Source: Actinoallomurus sp963850195 (GTDB lineage Bacteria > Actinomycetota > Actinomycetes > Streptosporangiales > Streptosporangiaceae). Taken from it: DNA of 64,000 nucleotides. Shown here piece by piece: positions 44,195-53,125 of this stretch. The translations under genes were made by a program, and so were the position numbers. Location of the stretch: the NCBI GenBank assembly GCA_963850195.1, contig CAWKKD010000004.1, positions 1 through 64,000 of the forward strand, written 5' to 3'. The notes beneath the pieces were generated by a model that saw nothing but the letters and a program-made list of their open reading frames with translations, was not told the DNA's origin and did not search any database. The first letter of the stretch is position 1. Every line of letters starts with the position of its first letter.

Positions 44195-45991
44195 CTAGCC
44201 GGCGGTGGGCCGTCCGCCGCCGTGGTCGTCGAGGTCGTAGGCGGTCAGGACGAGCGGCACGTGGCTGAAGGCCTGCGGGAAGTTGCCGACCTGGCGCTTG
44301 AGGCGCGGGTCCCACTCCTCGGAGAGGAGGCCGACGTCGTTGCGCAGGTCGAGCAGGCGCTCGAAGAGGTCACGCGCCTCGCCCGCGCGGCCGATCTGGT
44401 GCAGCGCGTCGGCCAGCCAGAAGCTGCACGCCAGGAACGCGCCCTCGCGGCCGGGCAGGCCGTCGACCGTGTGGTCGCCCTCGCCGGTCTGGTAGCGCTC
44501 CACGAAGCCGTCGGTGGTCAGCTCGCGCTGGACCGCCTCGACCGTGCCGATGACCCGAGGGTCGTCGGCGGGCAGGAACCCGACCCGGGGGATGAGCAGC
44601 AGCGCGGCGTCCAGCTCGGCCGAGCCGTAGGACTGGGTGAAGGTGCCGCGGTCGGTGTCGAACCCCTTCGCGCACACCTCGCGGTGGATCTCGTCGCGCA
44701 GCGCGCGCCACTTGTCGACCGGGCCGCGGCGGTCGAACAGCTCGATCATCCGGACCGCGCGGTCGGCGGCGACCCACGTCATGACCTTGGAGTGTACGAA
44801 GTGGCGGCGTGGCCCGCGAACCTCCCACAGGCCCTCGTCCGGGTCGCTCCAGTGGTTCTCCAGGAAGCCCATCATGGCGCTCTGCAGCGACCACGCGTGG
44901 CGCTCGGGCTGGATGCCGCTGTTCGCGGCGAGGTAGAGCGAGTCGGCGACCTCGCCGTAGACGTCGAGCTGGAGCTGCTTGGCGGCGGAGTTGCCGGCGC
45001 GTACCGGACGTGAGCCCTCGTAGCCGGGCAGCCAGTCCAGCTCGTACTCCTCGAGGCGGCGCTCGCCCGCCACGCCGTACATGATCTGCAGGTCCTCGGG
45101 GCTGCCGGCGACCGCCCGCATCAGCCACGAGCGCCACGCCTTGGCCTCGTCGCGGTAGCCGCTGCGCAGCAGCGCCTCGAGCGTCATCGTCGCGTCGCGC
45201 AGCCAGCAGAACCGGTAGTCCCAGTTGCGCACCCCGCCGATGGCCTCGGGCAGCGAGGTCGTCGGCGCGGCGACGATGCCGCCGGTGGGCTCGTAGGTGA
45301 GCGCCTTGAGGGTGGCGAGCGAGCGTACGACGGCGTCGCGGTAGCGGCCGGTGTAGGTGCACTGGCGCGCCCAGTCGGTCCAGTACTTCTCGGTGCCGGC
45401 GAGCGCTTCGTACGGGTCGACATCGCGCGGAGCGGGAAGGTGAGAGGGATGCCAGGTGTAGACGAACGGCAGGGAGTCGCCCTCGCAGACGACGAACGTC
45501 GCGCGGTGGGCGAAGTCGTGGCCGTCCAGCTCGACCGGGCTGCGCAGCCAGACGGAGTCGGGTCCGGCGATGCCGGCGAGGTGGTCGCCGACGCGCCGCA
45601 TCCACGGCATCAGGCGGCCGTAGTCGAAGCGGATCCGAAGGTCGACGCGCATCGGCACGCGGCCGGAGACGCCCTCGATGATGCGGACGACGTCGGCGGC
45701 GTCTCCGCGTTCGGGCATGAAGTCGATGACCCGGACGGTGCCCTCCGGGGTTTCCCACTCGGTCTCGAGGATGAGCGTGTCGCCGCGGTAGCGGCGCCGC
45801 GTCGCCTTGCCGCCGGAGACCGGGGCGATCTGCCAGCGGCCGTGGTCGGGCTCGCCGAGCAGGGCGGCGAAGCAGGCGGGGGAGTCGAGCCGGGGCAGGC
45901 AGAGCCAGTCGATCGAGCCGTCGAGACCCACGAGAGCGCAACTGTACAAATCGCCGATGAGTGCGTAGTCCTCGATCGGTCCCGGCAACAT
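44195..45991 (-). CDS. GH15 glycoside hydrolase (glucoamylase/trehalase type)
   Basis: A 598-residue protein. Start ATG 45991 (MLPGPIEDYALIGDLYSCAL) follows AGGGGG; the long upstream extension is noise. The N-terminal beta domain has DGSIDWLCLPRLDSPACFAA. The catalytic (alpha/alpha)6 barrel has GGVRNWDYRFCWLRDATMTL, the region of the general acid in SDPDEGLWEVRGPRRHFVHS and GREGAFLACSFWLADAL. This layout is that of actinobacterial GH15 trehalases and glucoamylases. There is no signal peptide, so it acts in the cytoplasm, perhaps on trehalose or short glucans. Confidence 0.88.
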   Translation of the reverse strand: MLPGPIEDYALIGDLYSCALVGLDGSIDWLCLPRLDSPACFAALLGEPDHGRWQIAPVSGGKATRRRYRGDTLILETEWETPEGTVRVIDFMPERGDAADVVRIIEGVSGRVPMRVDLRIRFDYGRLMPWMRRVGDHLAGIAGPDSVWLRSPVELDGHDFAHRATFVVCEGDSLPFVYTWHPSHLPAPRDVDPYEALAGTEKYWTDWARQCTYTGRYRDAVVRSLATLKALTYEPTGGIVAAPTTSLPEAIGGVRNWDYRFCWLRDATMTLEALLRSGYRDEAKAWRSWLMRAVAGSPEDLQIMYGVAGERRLEEYELDWLPGYEGSRPVRAGNSAAKQLQLDVYGEVADSLYLAANSGIQPERHAWSLQSAMMGFLENHWSDPDEGLWEVRGPRRHFVHSKVMTWVAADRAVRMIELFDRRGPVDKWRALRDEIHREVCAKGFDTDRGTFTQSYGSAELDAALLLIPRVGFLPADDPRVIGTVEAVQRELTTDGFVERYQTGEGDHTVDGLPGREGAFLACSFWLADALHQIGRAGEARDLFERLLDLRNDVGLLSEEWDPRLKRQVGNFPQAFSHVPLVLTAYDLDDHGGGRPTAG

Positions 45992-46161
45992 GACCCCCTG
46001 AGCCGTCAACGGAGTTTGAGTCTCCCGCGTACGGTAACGCGGTATTGCGGCGAATAACCGCAGAATCACCCGACCGAATGTTCTGTTTCGGTCGCGAAGG
46101 TCCGTTAGTGGTGCCGTAACGTCGCTGCGGGGCGGAGCGCTGTCCGATATTGGAGCACAGA

Positions 46162-47694
46162 ATGGATGAAGCGGTTGACCCGGCAGCACCGCCGGGCACG
46201 GTCCGCAGCCTCGTCCCGGCCCGAATCGACCGGCTGCCCTGGTCACGGTTCCACACACGGATGATCTGTGCGCTCGGGGTCGCCTGGGTGCTGGACGGGC
46301 TCGAGATCCAGATCGCCAGCATCGTCGGCCCTGTCCTGCAGCGTGCTGGAACGCTCCACCTGAGCTCCAAAGAGGTCGGCTTCTCGGCGACGATCTACCT
46401 CCTCGGAGAGGTGGTCGGGGCCCTGGTCTTCGGGCGATTGTCCGACAAGATGGGCCGCCGAAAGCTGTTCATCGCCACGCTCGGCCTCTATCTCGCCGCG
46501 AACGCGCTCACCGCGCTGTCGTTCAACTACGGGATCTTCCTGCTCTTCCGGTTCGTGGCCGGTATGGGCATCGGCGGTGAGTACGCCGCGATCCATTCCG
46601 CGATCGACGAGCTCATTCCCGCGAGATTCCGCGGCCGGGTCGACCTGGCCGTCAGCGGTACGTACTGGTTCGGCGCGATCATCGCGTCGCTCGGCGAGTA
46701 CGTCCTGCTCAACCCGGACCTGCTGCCGGAGAACGTCGGCTGGCGGATCGGCTTCCTGATCGGCCCGATCATCGGTGTGGCCATCTGGGGCCTGCGGCGC
46801 AACCTGCCGGAGAGCCCGCGATGGCAGCTCATGCACGGGAAGGCCGAGGAGGCCGAGGCGACGATCGCGCAGATCGAGCGCGAGGTCGAGGCGTCCGGGC
46901 ACACGTTGCCGGCGGTCGATGAGAGCAAGTACATCGACATCGAGCCGCACGAGTCGGTGTCGTTCATGCAGGTGGCGCGCACGCTGTTCCGCGAGTACCC
47001 GCAGCGCTCGGTGCTCGGGGCCACGCTGATGATCAGCCAGTCGTTCCTCTACAACGCGATCTTTTTCACGTACGGCCTGGTCCTGAAGCACTTCTACGGC
47101 GTCGCCGATCACGACGTGGCCAAGTACTTCTTCGCCTTCGCCGCGGGCAACCTGCTCGGGCCGCTGCTCATCGGGCGGCTGTTCGACACCATCGGCCGCA
47201 AGAAGATGATCTCCGGGACGTACCTCCTGTCCGGCTCGCTGCTGGCCTTCAGCGGCTGGCTGTTCAACATCGGGGCGCTCACGGCCGTCACGCAGACGAT
47301 CCTGTGGACGATCATCTTCTTCATCGCCTCGGCCGCGGCCAGCTCCGGCTACCTGACGGTCAGCGAGATCTTCCCGATGGAGCTGCGGGCGCAGGCGATC
47401 GCGCTGTTCTTCGCGATCGCCCAGGTGTTCGGGTCGCTCGGCCCGACGATCTTCGGTGCGCTGATCGGCGACCAGGACCACCCGAATCCCGGCCGATTGT
47501 TCATCGCCTACCTGATCGCCGCGGGCATCATGATCATCGCGGGCGTGGTCGCCGCGATCTTCGGTGTGAAGGCGGAGGGTGCCTCGCTGGAGGACATCGC
47601 CGCGCCGCTGTCGGCCGTACGCAAGACGGCGGGTCGCATCGGCGACAAGCTCGACCCGGGTACCGGTTCCGGATCCGGGGCCGCGCCGGCCTGA
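46162..47694 (+). CDS. MFS transporter, sugar-porter-like
   Basis: A 510-residue transporter with 12 membrane segments; start ATG 46162 after GGAG. Helix 1 contains ICALGVAWVLDGLEIQIASI, then the MFS signature GRLSDKMGRRKLFIATLG, the acidic helix-4 segment RFVAGMGIGGEYAAIHSAID, PESPRWQLMHGKAEEAEATI after helix 6, and the second signature GRLFDTIGRKKMISGTYLL. The C-terminal tail (about 40 residues) is cytosolic. It probably imports a sugar or organic acid by proton symport. It is divergent from the GH15 gene. Confidence 0.88.
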   Translation: MDEAVDPAAPPGTVRSLVPARIDRLPWSRFHTRMICALGVAWVLDGLEIQIASIVGPVLQRAGTLHLSSKEVGFSATIYLLGEVVGALVFGRLSDKMGRRKLFIATLGLYLAANALTALSFNYGIFLLFRFVAGMGIGGEYAAIHSAIDELIPARFRGRVDLAVSGTYWFGAIIASLGEYVLLNPDLLPENVGWRIGFLIGPIIGVAIWGLRRNLPESPRWQLMHGKAEEAEATIAQIEREVEASGHTLPAVDESKYIDIEPHESVSFMQVARTLFREYPQRSVLGATLMISQSFLYNAIFFTYGLVLKHFYGVADHDVAKYFFAFAAGNLLGPLLIGRLFDTIGRKKMISGTYLLSGSLLAFSGWLFNIGALTAVTQTILWTIIFFIASAAASSGYLTVSEIFPMELRAQAIALFFAIAQVFGSLGPTIFGALIGDQDHPNPGRLFIAYLIAAGIMIIAGVVAAIFGVKAEGASLEDIAAPLSAVRKTAGRIGDKLDPGTGSGSGAAPA

Positions 47695-47704
47695 CGAACC
47701 CGTG

Positions 47705-47731
47705 CCCCGGGACCGGACGCCGGTCCCGGGG
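47705..47731. terminator. Bidirectional hairpin terminator
   Basis: CCCCGGGACCGG (47705-47716) and CCGGTCCCGGGG (47720-47731) form a 12-base-pair perfect stem with loop ACG. It sits between the convergent MFS and aldehyde dehydrogenase genes. Confidence 0.85.
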
Positions 47732-47740
47732 CGGGTGCGC

Positions 47741-49219
47741 TCAGCGGCCCCAGCGCCCCGACGCGCCGGCCTCGTTGACCGTACGCGGCAGGCCCCACGG
47801 GTTGTCCTCGCGCAGCGCGGGCGGCAGCAGCGCCTCCGGCGCGTCCTGGTAGACGACCGGCCGCAGGAACCGGTCGATGGCCGTCGCGCCCACCGAGGTG
47901 TGCAGCGGCGCGGTCGTCGACGGGTAGGGGCCGCCGTGGTGCATGGCGGGCGTCACGGCGACACCGGTCGGCCAGCCGTCGAACAGCAGCCGCCCGGCCC
48001 GCGCGTGCAGCGCCTCGACCAGCGCGGCCGGCTCGGCGCCGTCGCCTGGGCCGGTGTGCACCGCGGCGGAGAGGCTGCCGGCCAGCTCCTCGACGACCGC
48101 GGGCAGCTCCTTGACGTCGGAGTACTCGACCACGATCGACAGCGGGCCGAACGCCTCCTCCAGTAGCGCCTCACGGTTGGCGAGCAGCGTCGGGACGTCG
48201 GTGGCGACCAGCGTCGGGCTCGCCGCGAGACCGTCGCCGACCCCGCCCTCGACCAGGACGCGTACGCCCTCGGTGGCCAGGATCTCCTCGCGCCGCGTGG
48301 TGAAGCCGTCATGCACGTTCGGCGTCAGCATCCGGCCGGATGAAACCGACGACACCGCGTCGGTCAGCGCGGCCTCCAGCCCGTGCCCGGCCGGCAGGAA
48401 CAGCAGCCCCGGATTCGTACAGAACTGGCCGACGCCGAGGGTGAAGGATCCGACGTAGCCCTGGGCGATCTCGGCGCCGCGCGCGGCCACCGCCGACGGG
48501 GTCACGAAGACCGGGTTGACGCTGCCCAGCTCGCCGTAGAACGGGATCGGCGTCGGACGGGCCGCCGCGATGTCGGCCAGCGCACGCCCGGCGCCCAGCG
48601 ACCCGGTGAAGGCCGCCGCGCGGATCCGCGGGTCGCGCAGCGCGGTGACGCCGGGCTCCACGCCCGACAGGACGGTGAACGTCCCGTCGGGTGCGCCCGC
48701 GTCGCGCAGCGCCCCGGCGACGATCCGGCCGGTCAGCGCGGACAGCTCCGGGTGGCCGGGGTGGGCCTTGAGCAGCACCGGGCAGCCCGCCGCGAGCGCG
48801 GAGGCGGTGTCGCCGCCGGCCACGCTGAAGGCGAACGGGAAGTTGCTCGCCGCGAAGACCAGCACCGGGCCGATGGCGAACCGCCCTCGGCGCAGCTCGG
48901 GCCGCGGGCCCAGTACGAAGTCCGGGTCCGCGCGGTCGATGATCACGTCGGTGTACGCGCCGTCCCGCAGGACCTCGACGAACATCCGCAGCTGGGTCGC
49001 GGTACGGGCCAGCTCGCCGCGCAGCCGCGCCTCGGGCAGGCCGCTCTCGCGAACGCCGACCGGGACGAGCTCGTCTCCGGCGGCCTCCAGCGCGTCGGCG
49101 ACCGCCGCGAGCATGCCGGCGCGCTCGGCGGGCGACAGGTCGCCGAACGGCCCGGCGGCGGCGGACGCCGCCTCGAGCGCGGACTCCAGCTCGGGGGGTG
49201 TGGTGTCTCGCACGGTCAC
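47741..49219 (-). CDS. NADP-dependent aldehyde dehydrogenase (2,5-dioxovalerate type)
   Basis: A 492-residue ALDH resembling alpha-ketoglutaric semialdehyde dehydrogenases. Core motifs are LVFAASNFPFAFSVAGGDTA (catalytic Asn), LLKAHPGHPELS, FTGSLGAGRALADIAA, FYGELGSVNPVFVTP (catalytic Glu) and TLGVGQFCTNPGLLFL (nucleophile Cys). The start is GTG 49219, overlapping the stop of the ThDP enzyme by four bases (GTGA). Coupling suggests it oxidises the aldehyde made by that enzyme. The substrate is not fixed by sequence. Confidence 0.88.
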   Translation of the reverse strand: MTVRDTTPPELESALEAASAAAGPFGDLSPAERAGMLAAVADALEAAGDELVPVGVRESGLPEARLRGELARTATQLRMFVEVLRDGAYTDVIIDRADPDFVLGPRPELRRGRFAIGPVLVFAASNFPFAFSVAGGDTASALAAGCPVLLKAHPGHPELSALTGRIVAGALRDAGAPDGTFTVLSGVEPGVTALRDPRIRAAAFTGSLGAGRALADIAAARPTPIPFYGELGSVNPVFVTPSAVAARGAEIAQGYVGSFTLGVGQFCTNPGLLFLPAGHGLEAALTDAVSSVSSGRMLTPNVHDGFTTRREEILATEGVRVLVEGGVGDGLAASPTLVATDVPTLLANREALLEEAFGPLSIVVEYSDVKELPAVVEELAGSLSAAVHTGPGDGAEPAALVEALHARAGRLLFDGWPTGVAVTPAMHHGGPYPSTTAPLHTSVGATAIDRFLRPVVYQDAPEALLPPALREDNPWGLPRTVNEAGASGRWGR

Positions 49220-50856
49220 AGGGGCCTGCCTTCCTCTTGGTGTGGTGCGACGCCGCCGCCGTGCGCGGCGGTCAGCGTGGACAACCGGGTGGTGGGTGAG
49301 ATGACGTCGGCGTCGGCGTGCACGGCGACCAGGACCGGGCCGTCGGCGTCGCGCGCCGAGGCCAGCGCGAGCGCGAGGTCCTGCAGGTCGTGGACGTCGT
49401 AGGCGGTCGCGCCGAGGCCGCGCGCCCACTGCGCCAGGTCGACCTGGTCGATCGTGGCGCCCGCCGTACGCCCGAAGCGCGACGCCTGGTGCATGGCGAT
49501 GGTGCCGTAGAGGCCGTTCTGGAAGACGACGACGAGGATTCCGGCGCCGTGGCGCGCGGCCGTCTCGATCTCCTGGCCGGTCATCAGCACACCGCCGTCG
49601 CCGACGAACGCGACGACGGCGCGGTCCGGGTGGACCAGCTTGGCCGCGACGGCCGAGGGGACTCCGTACCCCATCGCGCCGTTCGCCGAGCCGAGCTGCA
49701 CGTTGCCGTCGCGGAAGCGCCAGTAGCGGTGCAGGAAGCCGGCGAAGTTCCCGGCGTCGTTGGTGACGATGACGTCGTCGGGCAGCGCCTGCTGCAACGC
49801 GACGATCACGTCCGCCGGGTGCAGCCCGCCCTCGCCGGACGGCGGCGTGACCGCCCGCGTGAGCGCCTCGTGCTCGCGGCTCCAGTCGCGGGTACGGCCG
49901 GTACGCGTCGCGAGCGCGCGCAGCACCGGGCCGACCTCGTCGGGGACGAGCCCGCCGGCGCGCGCGGCGTCGGTCCCGACCTGGAGCACCCGGCAGCCCG
50001 GGACCGGGAACCGGTAGCCCTGGCTGGTGATCTGGTCGAGCCGCGCGCCGAGGAGGACGACGAGGTCGGCCTCTGACAGCGCCGTGAGCGTCTCCTCGGC
50101 GGTGCCCAGGCCGAGATGGCCGAGGAAGTTCGGGTGATCCGAGGGGAACATGTCCTGCCGGCGGAACGCCGTGTAGACGCCGACCCCGAAGCGTTCGGCG
50201 AAGGCGACCGCGTCCGTACGCGCCAGGGCCGCGCCGCCGCCGAGCACCGCGACGGGCCGGTCGGCCTTGGCGAGGGCCTCGGCGACCTCGTCGACCAGCC
50301 CGGAGTCGGCGGTGACGGCCGGCGTCCGCCGCGCCTTCGGCGGCCTGGCGGCGATCTCGACGCCCCACAGGTCGGCGGGCACGGCGATGGCGACCGGACC
50401 GGGACGGCCCTCGGTCGCGATGTCCAGCGCGCGCTCGACCAGCTCCGGGATCTCCTCGGCGGTGCGCGCCTGCGCGGCCCACTTGGTGATCGGGGTGTAG
50501 AAGGCGACCAGGTCGATCTCCTGGAAGGCCGACTGGCCGAGCCGGGTCGACTCGACCTGGCCGAGCAGCACGACGAGTGGCGTCGCGTCGTAGCTCGCCG
50601 TCTGCACGCCGATGGACAGGTTGGTGGCCCCCGGCCCCCGGCTGGCCATCGCCACGGCGGGCACCCCGGTCAGCCGCGCCTCGGCCTCGGCCATGAAGGA
50701 CGCACCGGACTCGTGGCGTACGGAGACCAGGCTGAGGCGTTCGTCGTGCTCGACCTCGTCGAGCACCTCGAGGAACGACTCGCCCGGCACCGTGTAGAAG
50801 CGCCTCGCACCGGCGGAGGCAAGCAGTGAGACCGTGGCAGCGGCGGCGGTCGGCAT
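49216..50856 (-). CDS. Thiamine-diphosphate-dependent enzyme (acetolactate synthase/decarboxylase family)
   Basis: A 546-residue ThDP enzyme; start ATG 50856 after GGAGA. The catalytic Glu is in LVSVRHESGASFMAEAEARL, followed by GVPAVAMASRGPGATNLSIG. The central domain has RPVAVLGGGAALARTDAVAF. The ThDP/Mg site is FVGDGGVLMTGQEIETAARH with Asn in VVFQNGLYGTIAMH. Candidates are acetolactate synthase-like, oxalyl-CoA or 2-oxoacid decarboxylase activities. Linkage to an ALDH favours decarboxylation of a 2-oxoacid to an aldehyde. Confidence 0.85.
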   Translation of the reverse strand: MPTAAAATVSLLASAGARRFYTVPGESFLEVLDEVEHDERLSLVSVRHESGASFMAEAEARLTGVPAVAMASRGPGATNLSIGVQTASYDATPLVVLLGQVESTRLGQSAFQEIDLVAFYTPITKWAAQARTAEEIPELVERALDIATEGRPGPVAIAVPADLWGVEIAARPPKARRTPAVTADSGLVDEVAEALAKADRPVAVLGGGAALARTDAVAFAERFGVGVYTAFRRQDMFPSDHPNFLGHLGLGTAEETLTALSEADLVVLLGARLDQITSQGYRFPVPGCRVLQVGTDAARAGGLVPDEVGPVLRALATRTGRTRDWSREHEALTRAVTPPSGEGGLHPADVIVALQQALPDDVIVTNDAGNFAGFLHRYWRFRDGNVQLGSANGAMGYGVPSAVAAKLVHPDRAVVAFVGDGGVLMTGQEIETAARHGAGILVVVFQNGLYGTIAMHQASRFGRTAGATIDQVDLAQWARGLGATAYDVHDLQDLALALASARDADGPVLVAVHADADVISPTTRLSTLTAAHGGGVAPHQEEGRPL

Positions 50857-50963
50857 CGTCTGGTCTCCATCGGCGTGGTGATCGATCAGGACTCCCTGCA
50901 TCGTATTGAGCGGATCCGGTCCGATCACCATGCCACCCGGTCACGCGTCCGGCGCGTCGCCGG

Positions 50964-51557
50964 TCACGTCGCCGTCGCGGGCGTCCGCCGGATCGTCAGC
51001 ATCGGGATGAACACGTGCGAAAGCGGCCCGATGATCACCGCGTACGCCAGCGTGCCGACGCCGACGGTGCCGCCGAGCGACCAGCCGATCGCGAGCACGG
51101 TCAGCTCGATGCCGGTGCGGACCAGCCGGATGGAGTGGCCGCGCGCGGCGAGGCCGGTGGTCAGCCCGTCGCGCGGGCCGGGGCCGAGCCCGGCGCCGAT
51201 GTAGCAGCCGGTCGCGAAGCCGCCGACGAGGATCGCCGCGACGAGGTACGCCACGCGTTGCGCGAGCAGGTCCGGGTGGGGGAGCAGCCACAGGAAGAGG
51301 TCCGCGAACGCGCCGATGAGGATCACGTTGCTGATCGTGCCGATCCCGGGTCGCTGCCGGAGCGGGATCCACAGCGCCATGACCAGGGCGCCCACGATGA
51401 TGATCCACGTACCGATCGACAGGCCGGTGTGACGGGCGAGTCCCTGGTGGAGCGTGTCCCACGGGTCGTTGCCGAGTCCGGAGGCCACCTGGAGGGCGAT
51501 GCCGAGGCCGTACAAGGCCAATCCGGTCGAGAGCTGGGCCAATCTACGTGCGAACAC
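50964..51557 (-). CDS. yczE: YczE-type (YitT-like) membrane protein
   Basis: A 197-residue membrane protein with five to six helices; start GTG 51557 follows AGGGGG. Characteristic segments are GLALYGLGIALQVASGLGND then PWDTLHQGLARHTGLSIGTW, GIGTISNVILIGAFADLFLW and GAGLGPGPRDGLTTGLAARG. This is the YczE/BcrT-like family. It is transcribed divergently from a MocR-type regulator 91 bases away, the known yczR-yczE arrangement. The function is unknown; links with lipopeptide production and PLP-related physiology have been reported for YczE in Bacillus. Confidence 0.85.
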   Translation of the reverse strand: MFARRLAQLSTGLALYGLGIALQVASGLGNDPWDTLHQGLARHTGLSIGTWIIIVGALVMALWIPLRQRPGIGTISNVILIGAFADLFLWLLPHPDLLAQRVAYLVAAILVGGFATGCYIGAGLGPGPRDGLTTGLAARGHSIRLVRTGIELTVLAIGWSLGGTVGVGTLAYAVIIGPLSHVFIPMLTIRRTPATAT

Positions 51558-51605
51558 GGGCAGTCCCCCTGCGTTTGTGGTGGTTCGTAGTTCATTGAGG
51601 CAGAA

Positions 51606-51632
51606 GATTGGCTTGCTCGTTAAGAGCCAATC
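51606..51632. promoter_or_regulatory. Candidate YczR operator
   Basis: GATTGGCT at 51606-51613 and AGCCAATC at 51625-51632 form a perfect eight-base inverted repeat with an 11-base spacer, centred in the 91-base gap between the divergent yczE and MocR genes. It is a natural binding site for the regulator encoded 17 bases to its right. Confidence 0.55.
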
Positions 51633-51648
51633 GGGGAAAGTGGCATTC

Positions 51649-53067
51649 ATGGAGAGTCGTTCCGTCAACGCGTCCGCCCTCGCCCGGCTGCTCGGCGGGC
51701 CGCCCCAGGGGCGCCCGCTCTACGCCGCGCTCGCGCGGACCCTGCGCGGCCTCGTCCTCGACGGGCGGCTGCCGCTGCGGATCCGGCTCCCCGCCGAACG
51801 CGACCTCGCGTCCGCCCTCGGCGTGAGCCGAACGACGGTGACCTCGGCCTACGACGCGCTGCGCGACGAGGGCTACGTCGAGAGCCGCCGGGGCGCGGGG
51901 AGCTGGACGGCGCTGCCGAGCGGCGGACCGGCGGCCGCCCGGCACGGCCTCGCCGACGATCCGGCGCTCATCGACCTCGCCTGCGTGTCGCCGGCGGCGC
52001 CGCCCGGCTTCGAGGACTGCGTGGCCGCCGCCGTCGCCGAGCTGCCCCGCCACGCACGCGGGCACGGCTACGAGCCGCTCGGGCTCGCCGGGCTGCGCGA
52101 GGCGATCGCCGACCGCTATACGGCGCGCGGCGTGCCGACCCTGCCCGGCCAGATCCTGGTGACCGCCGGCGCCCAGCACGGCCTGCACCTCCTGCTCCAG
52201 GTGCTGGTCGACCCCGGAGACGCGGTGCTCGTCGAGTCGCCGACGTACCCGCACGCCCTCGACGCGCTGCGGCAGGCGCGGGCGCGCCTCGTACCGGTCG
52301 GCGTGAACGCGGGCTGGGACGTGGAGTTCATGACCGGCGCGCTGCGGCAGGCCACCGCGCGCCTCGCGTACCTGATCCCCGACTTCCAGAATCCGACCGG
52401 CCGGCTGATGCCCGACGCCGACCGCGTCGCCTTCCTCGCCGCGGCACGCTCGGCCGGGGCGTACGTGATCACGGACGAGACCTTCGCCGAGCTGGCCGTC
52501 GACGATGTCCCGATGCCCCGACCGCTCGCCGCGCACGACAACGACGGCCGCGTGATCAGCATCGGGTCGGCGTCGAAGGTGCTGTGGGGCGGCCTGCGCG
52601 TCGGCTGGATCCGCGCCGGCCAGACGCTCATCCGCCGGCTCGCCGAGGCGCGCGAGAGCGTCGACCTGTCCGGCCCCGTGCTCGAGCAGCTCATCGTCAC
52701 CGAACTGCTCGCCCGGATGGACGCCATCGCCGCCGGACGCCGCGCCGACCTGCGTGAGAACCGCGCCGTACTGGTCGACGCGCTGCGCCGCGCGTGCCCG
52801 GACTGGGAGTTCACCGTGCCCCCGGGCGGCCTGTCCCTGTGGGTACGCCTCGCGGGCACGTCGGGCACCGCCCTCGCCGCAGCGGCGAGCCGCCAGGGCG
52901 TCCATATCGTGCCGGGTACCGCCTTCGGCGTCGACGGGATCCTGGATGATCACCTGCGAGTGCCGTACGTCCTGCCGCCCGAACGCCTGCGGGAGGCCGT
53001 CGAACGCCTCGCCCGCGCACGCCAGGACACCGGCGCCGCCCACCTCACCCGGCACGCCTACGTCTGA
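51649..53067 (+). CDS. yczR: MocR/YczR-type regulator: GntR HTH fused to aminotransferase domain
   Basis: A 472-residue regulator starting at ATG 51649. Residues about 22-90 are a winged HTH of the GntR type: LYAALARTLRGLVLDGRLPL, LPAERDLASALGVSRTTVTS and AYDALRDEGYVESRRGAGSW. The rest is a type I aminotransferase fold with ILVTAGAQHGLHLLLQVLVD, YLIPDFQNPTGRLMPDADR, VITDETFAEL and the PLP Lys in SIGSASKVLWGGLRVGWI. MocR proteins sense PLP or a PLP-amino-acid adduct. Beyond yczE it may control the D-amino-acid genes downstream. Confidence 0.88.
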   Translation: MESRSVNASALARLLGGPPQGRPLYAALARTLRGLVLDGRLPLRIRLPAERDLASALGVSRTTVTSAYDALRDEGYVESRRGAGSWTALPSGGPAAARHGLADDPALIDLACVSPAAPPGFEDCVAAAVAELPRHARGHGYEPLGLAGLREAIADRYTARGVPTLPGQILVTAGAQHGLHLLLQVLVDPGDAVLVESPTYPHALDALRQARARLVPVGVNAGWDVEFMTGALRQATARLAYLIPDFQNPTGRLMPDADRVAFLAAARSAGAYVITDETFAELAVDDVPMPRPLAAHDNDGRVISIGSASKVLWGGLRVGWIRAGQTLIRRLAEARESVDLSGPVLEQLIVTELLARMDAIAAGRRADLRENRAVLVDALRRACPDWEFTVPPGGLSLWVRLAGTSGTALAAAASRQGVHIVPGTAFGVDGILDDHLRVPYVLPPERLREAVERLARARQDTGAAHLTRHAYV

Positions 53068-53072
53068 CCCCC

Positions 53073-53125
53073 AGGGCGTGTCTGACAGACGCCGCTCGCC
53101 ACGAACGGGATCTGTCAGAGCCCCT
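53073..53125. repeat. Dispersed palindromic repeat, copy 2
   Basis: AGGGCGTGTCTGACAGA (53073-53089) and TCTGTCAGAGCCCCT (53111-53125) form an imperfect stem around a loop containing CACGAACGGGA. Core and loop match the repeat at 32896-32947. It lies between the convergent MocR and M20 genes and overlaps the M20 stop codon. Confidence 0.65.

Noticed and set aside
47741..50944. A 1067-codon frame that would fuse the ThDP enzyme region and the aldehyde dehydrogenase
   Set aside because: Only its last 492 codons are aldehyde dehydrogenase. The first part is the wrong frame of the ThDP gene, which has its own intact frame ending in a GTGA overlap.
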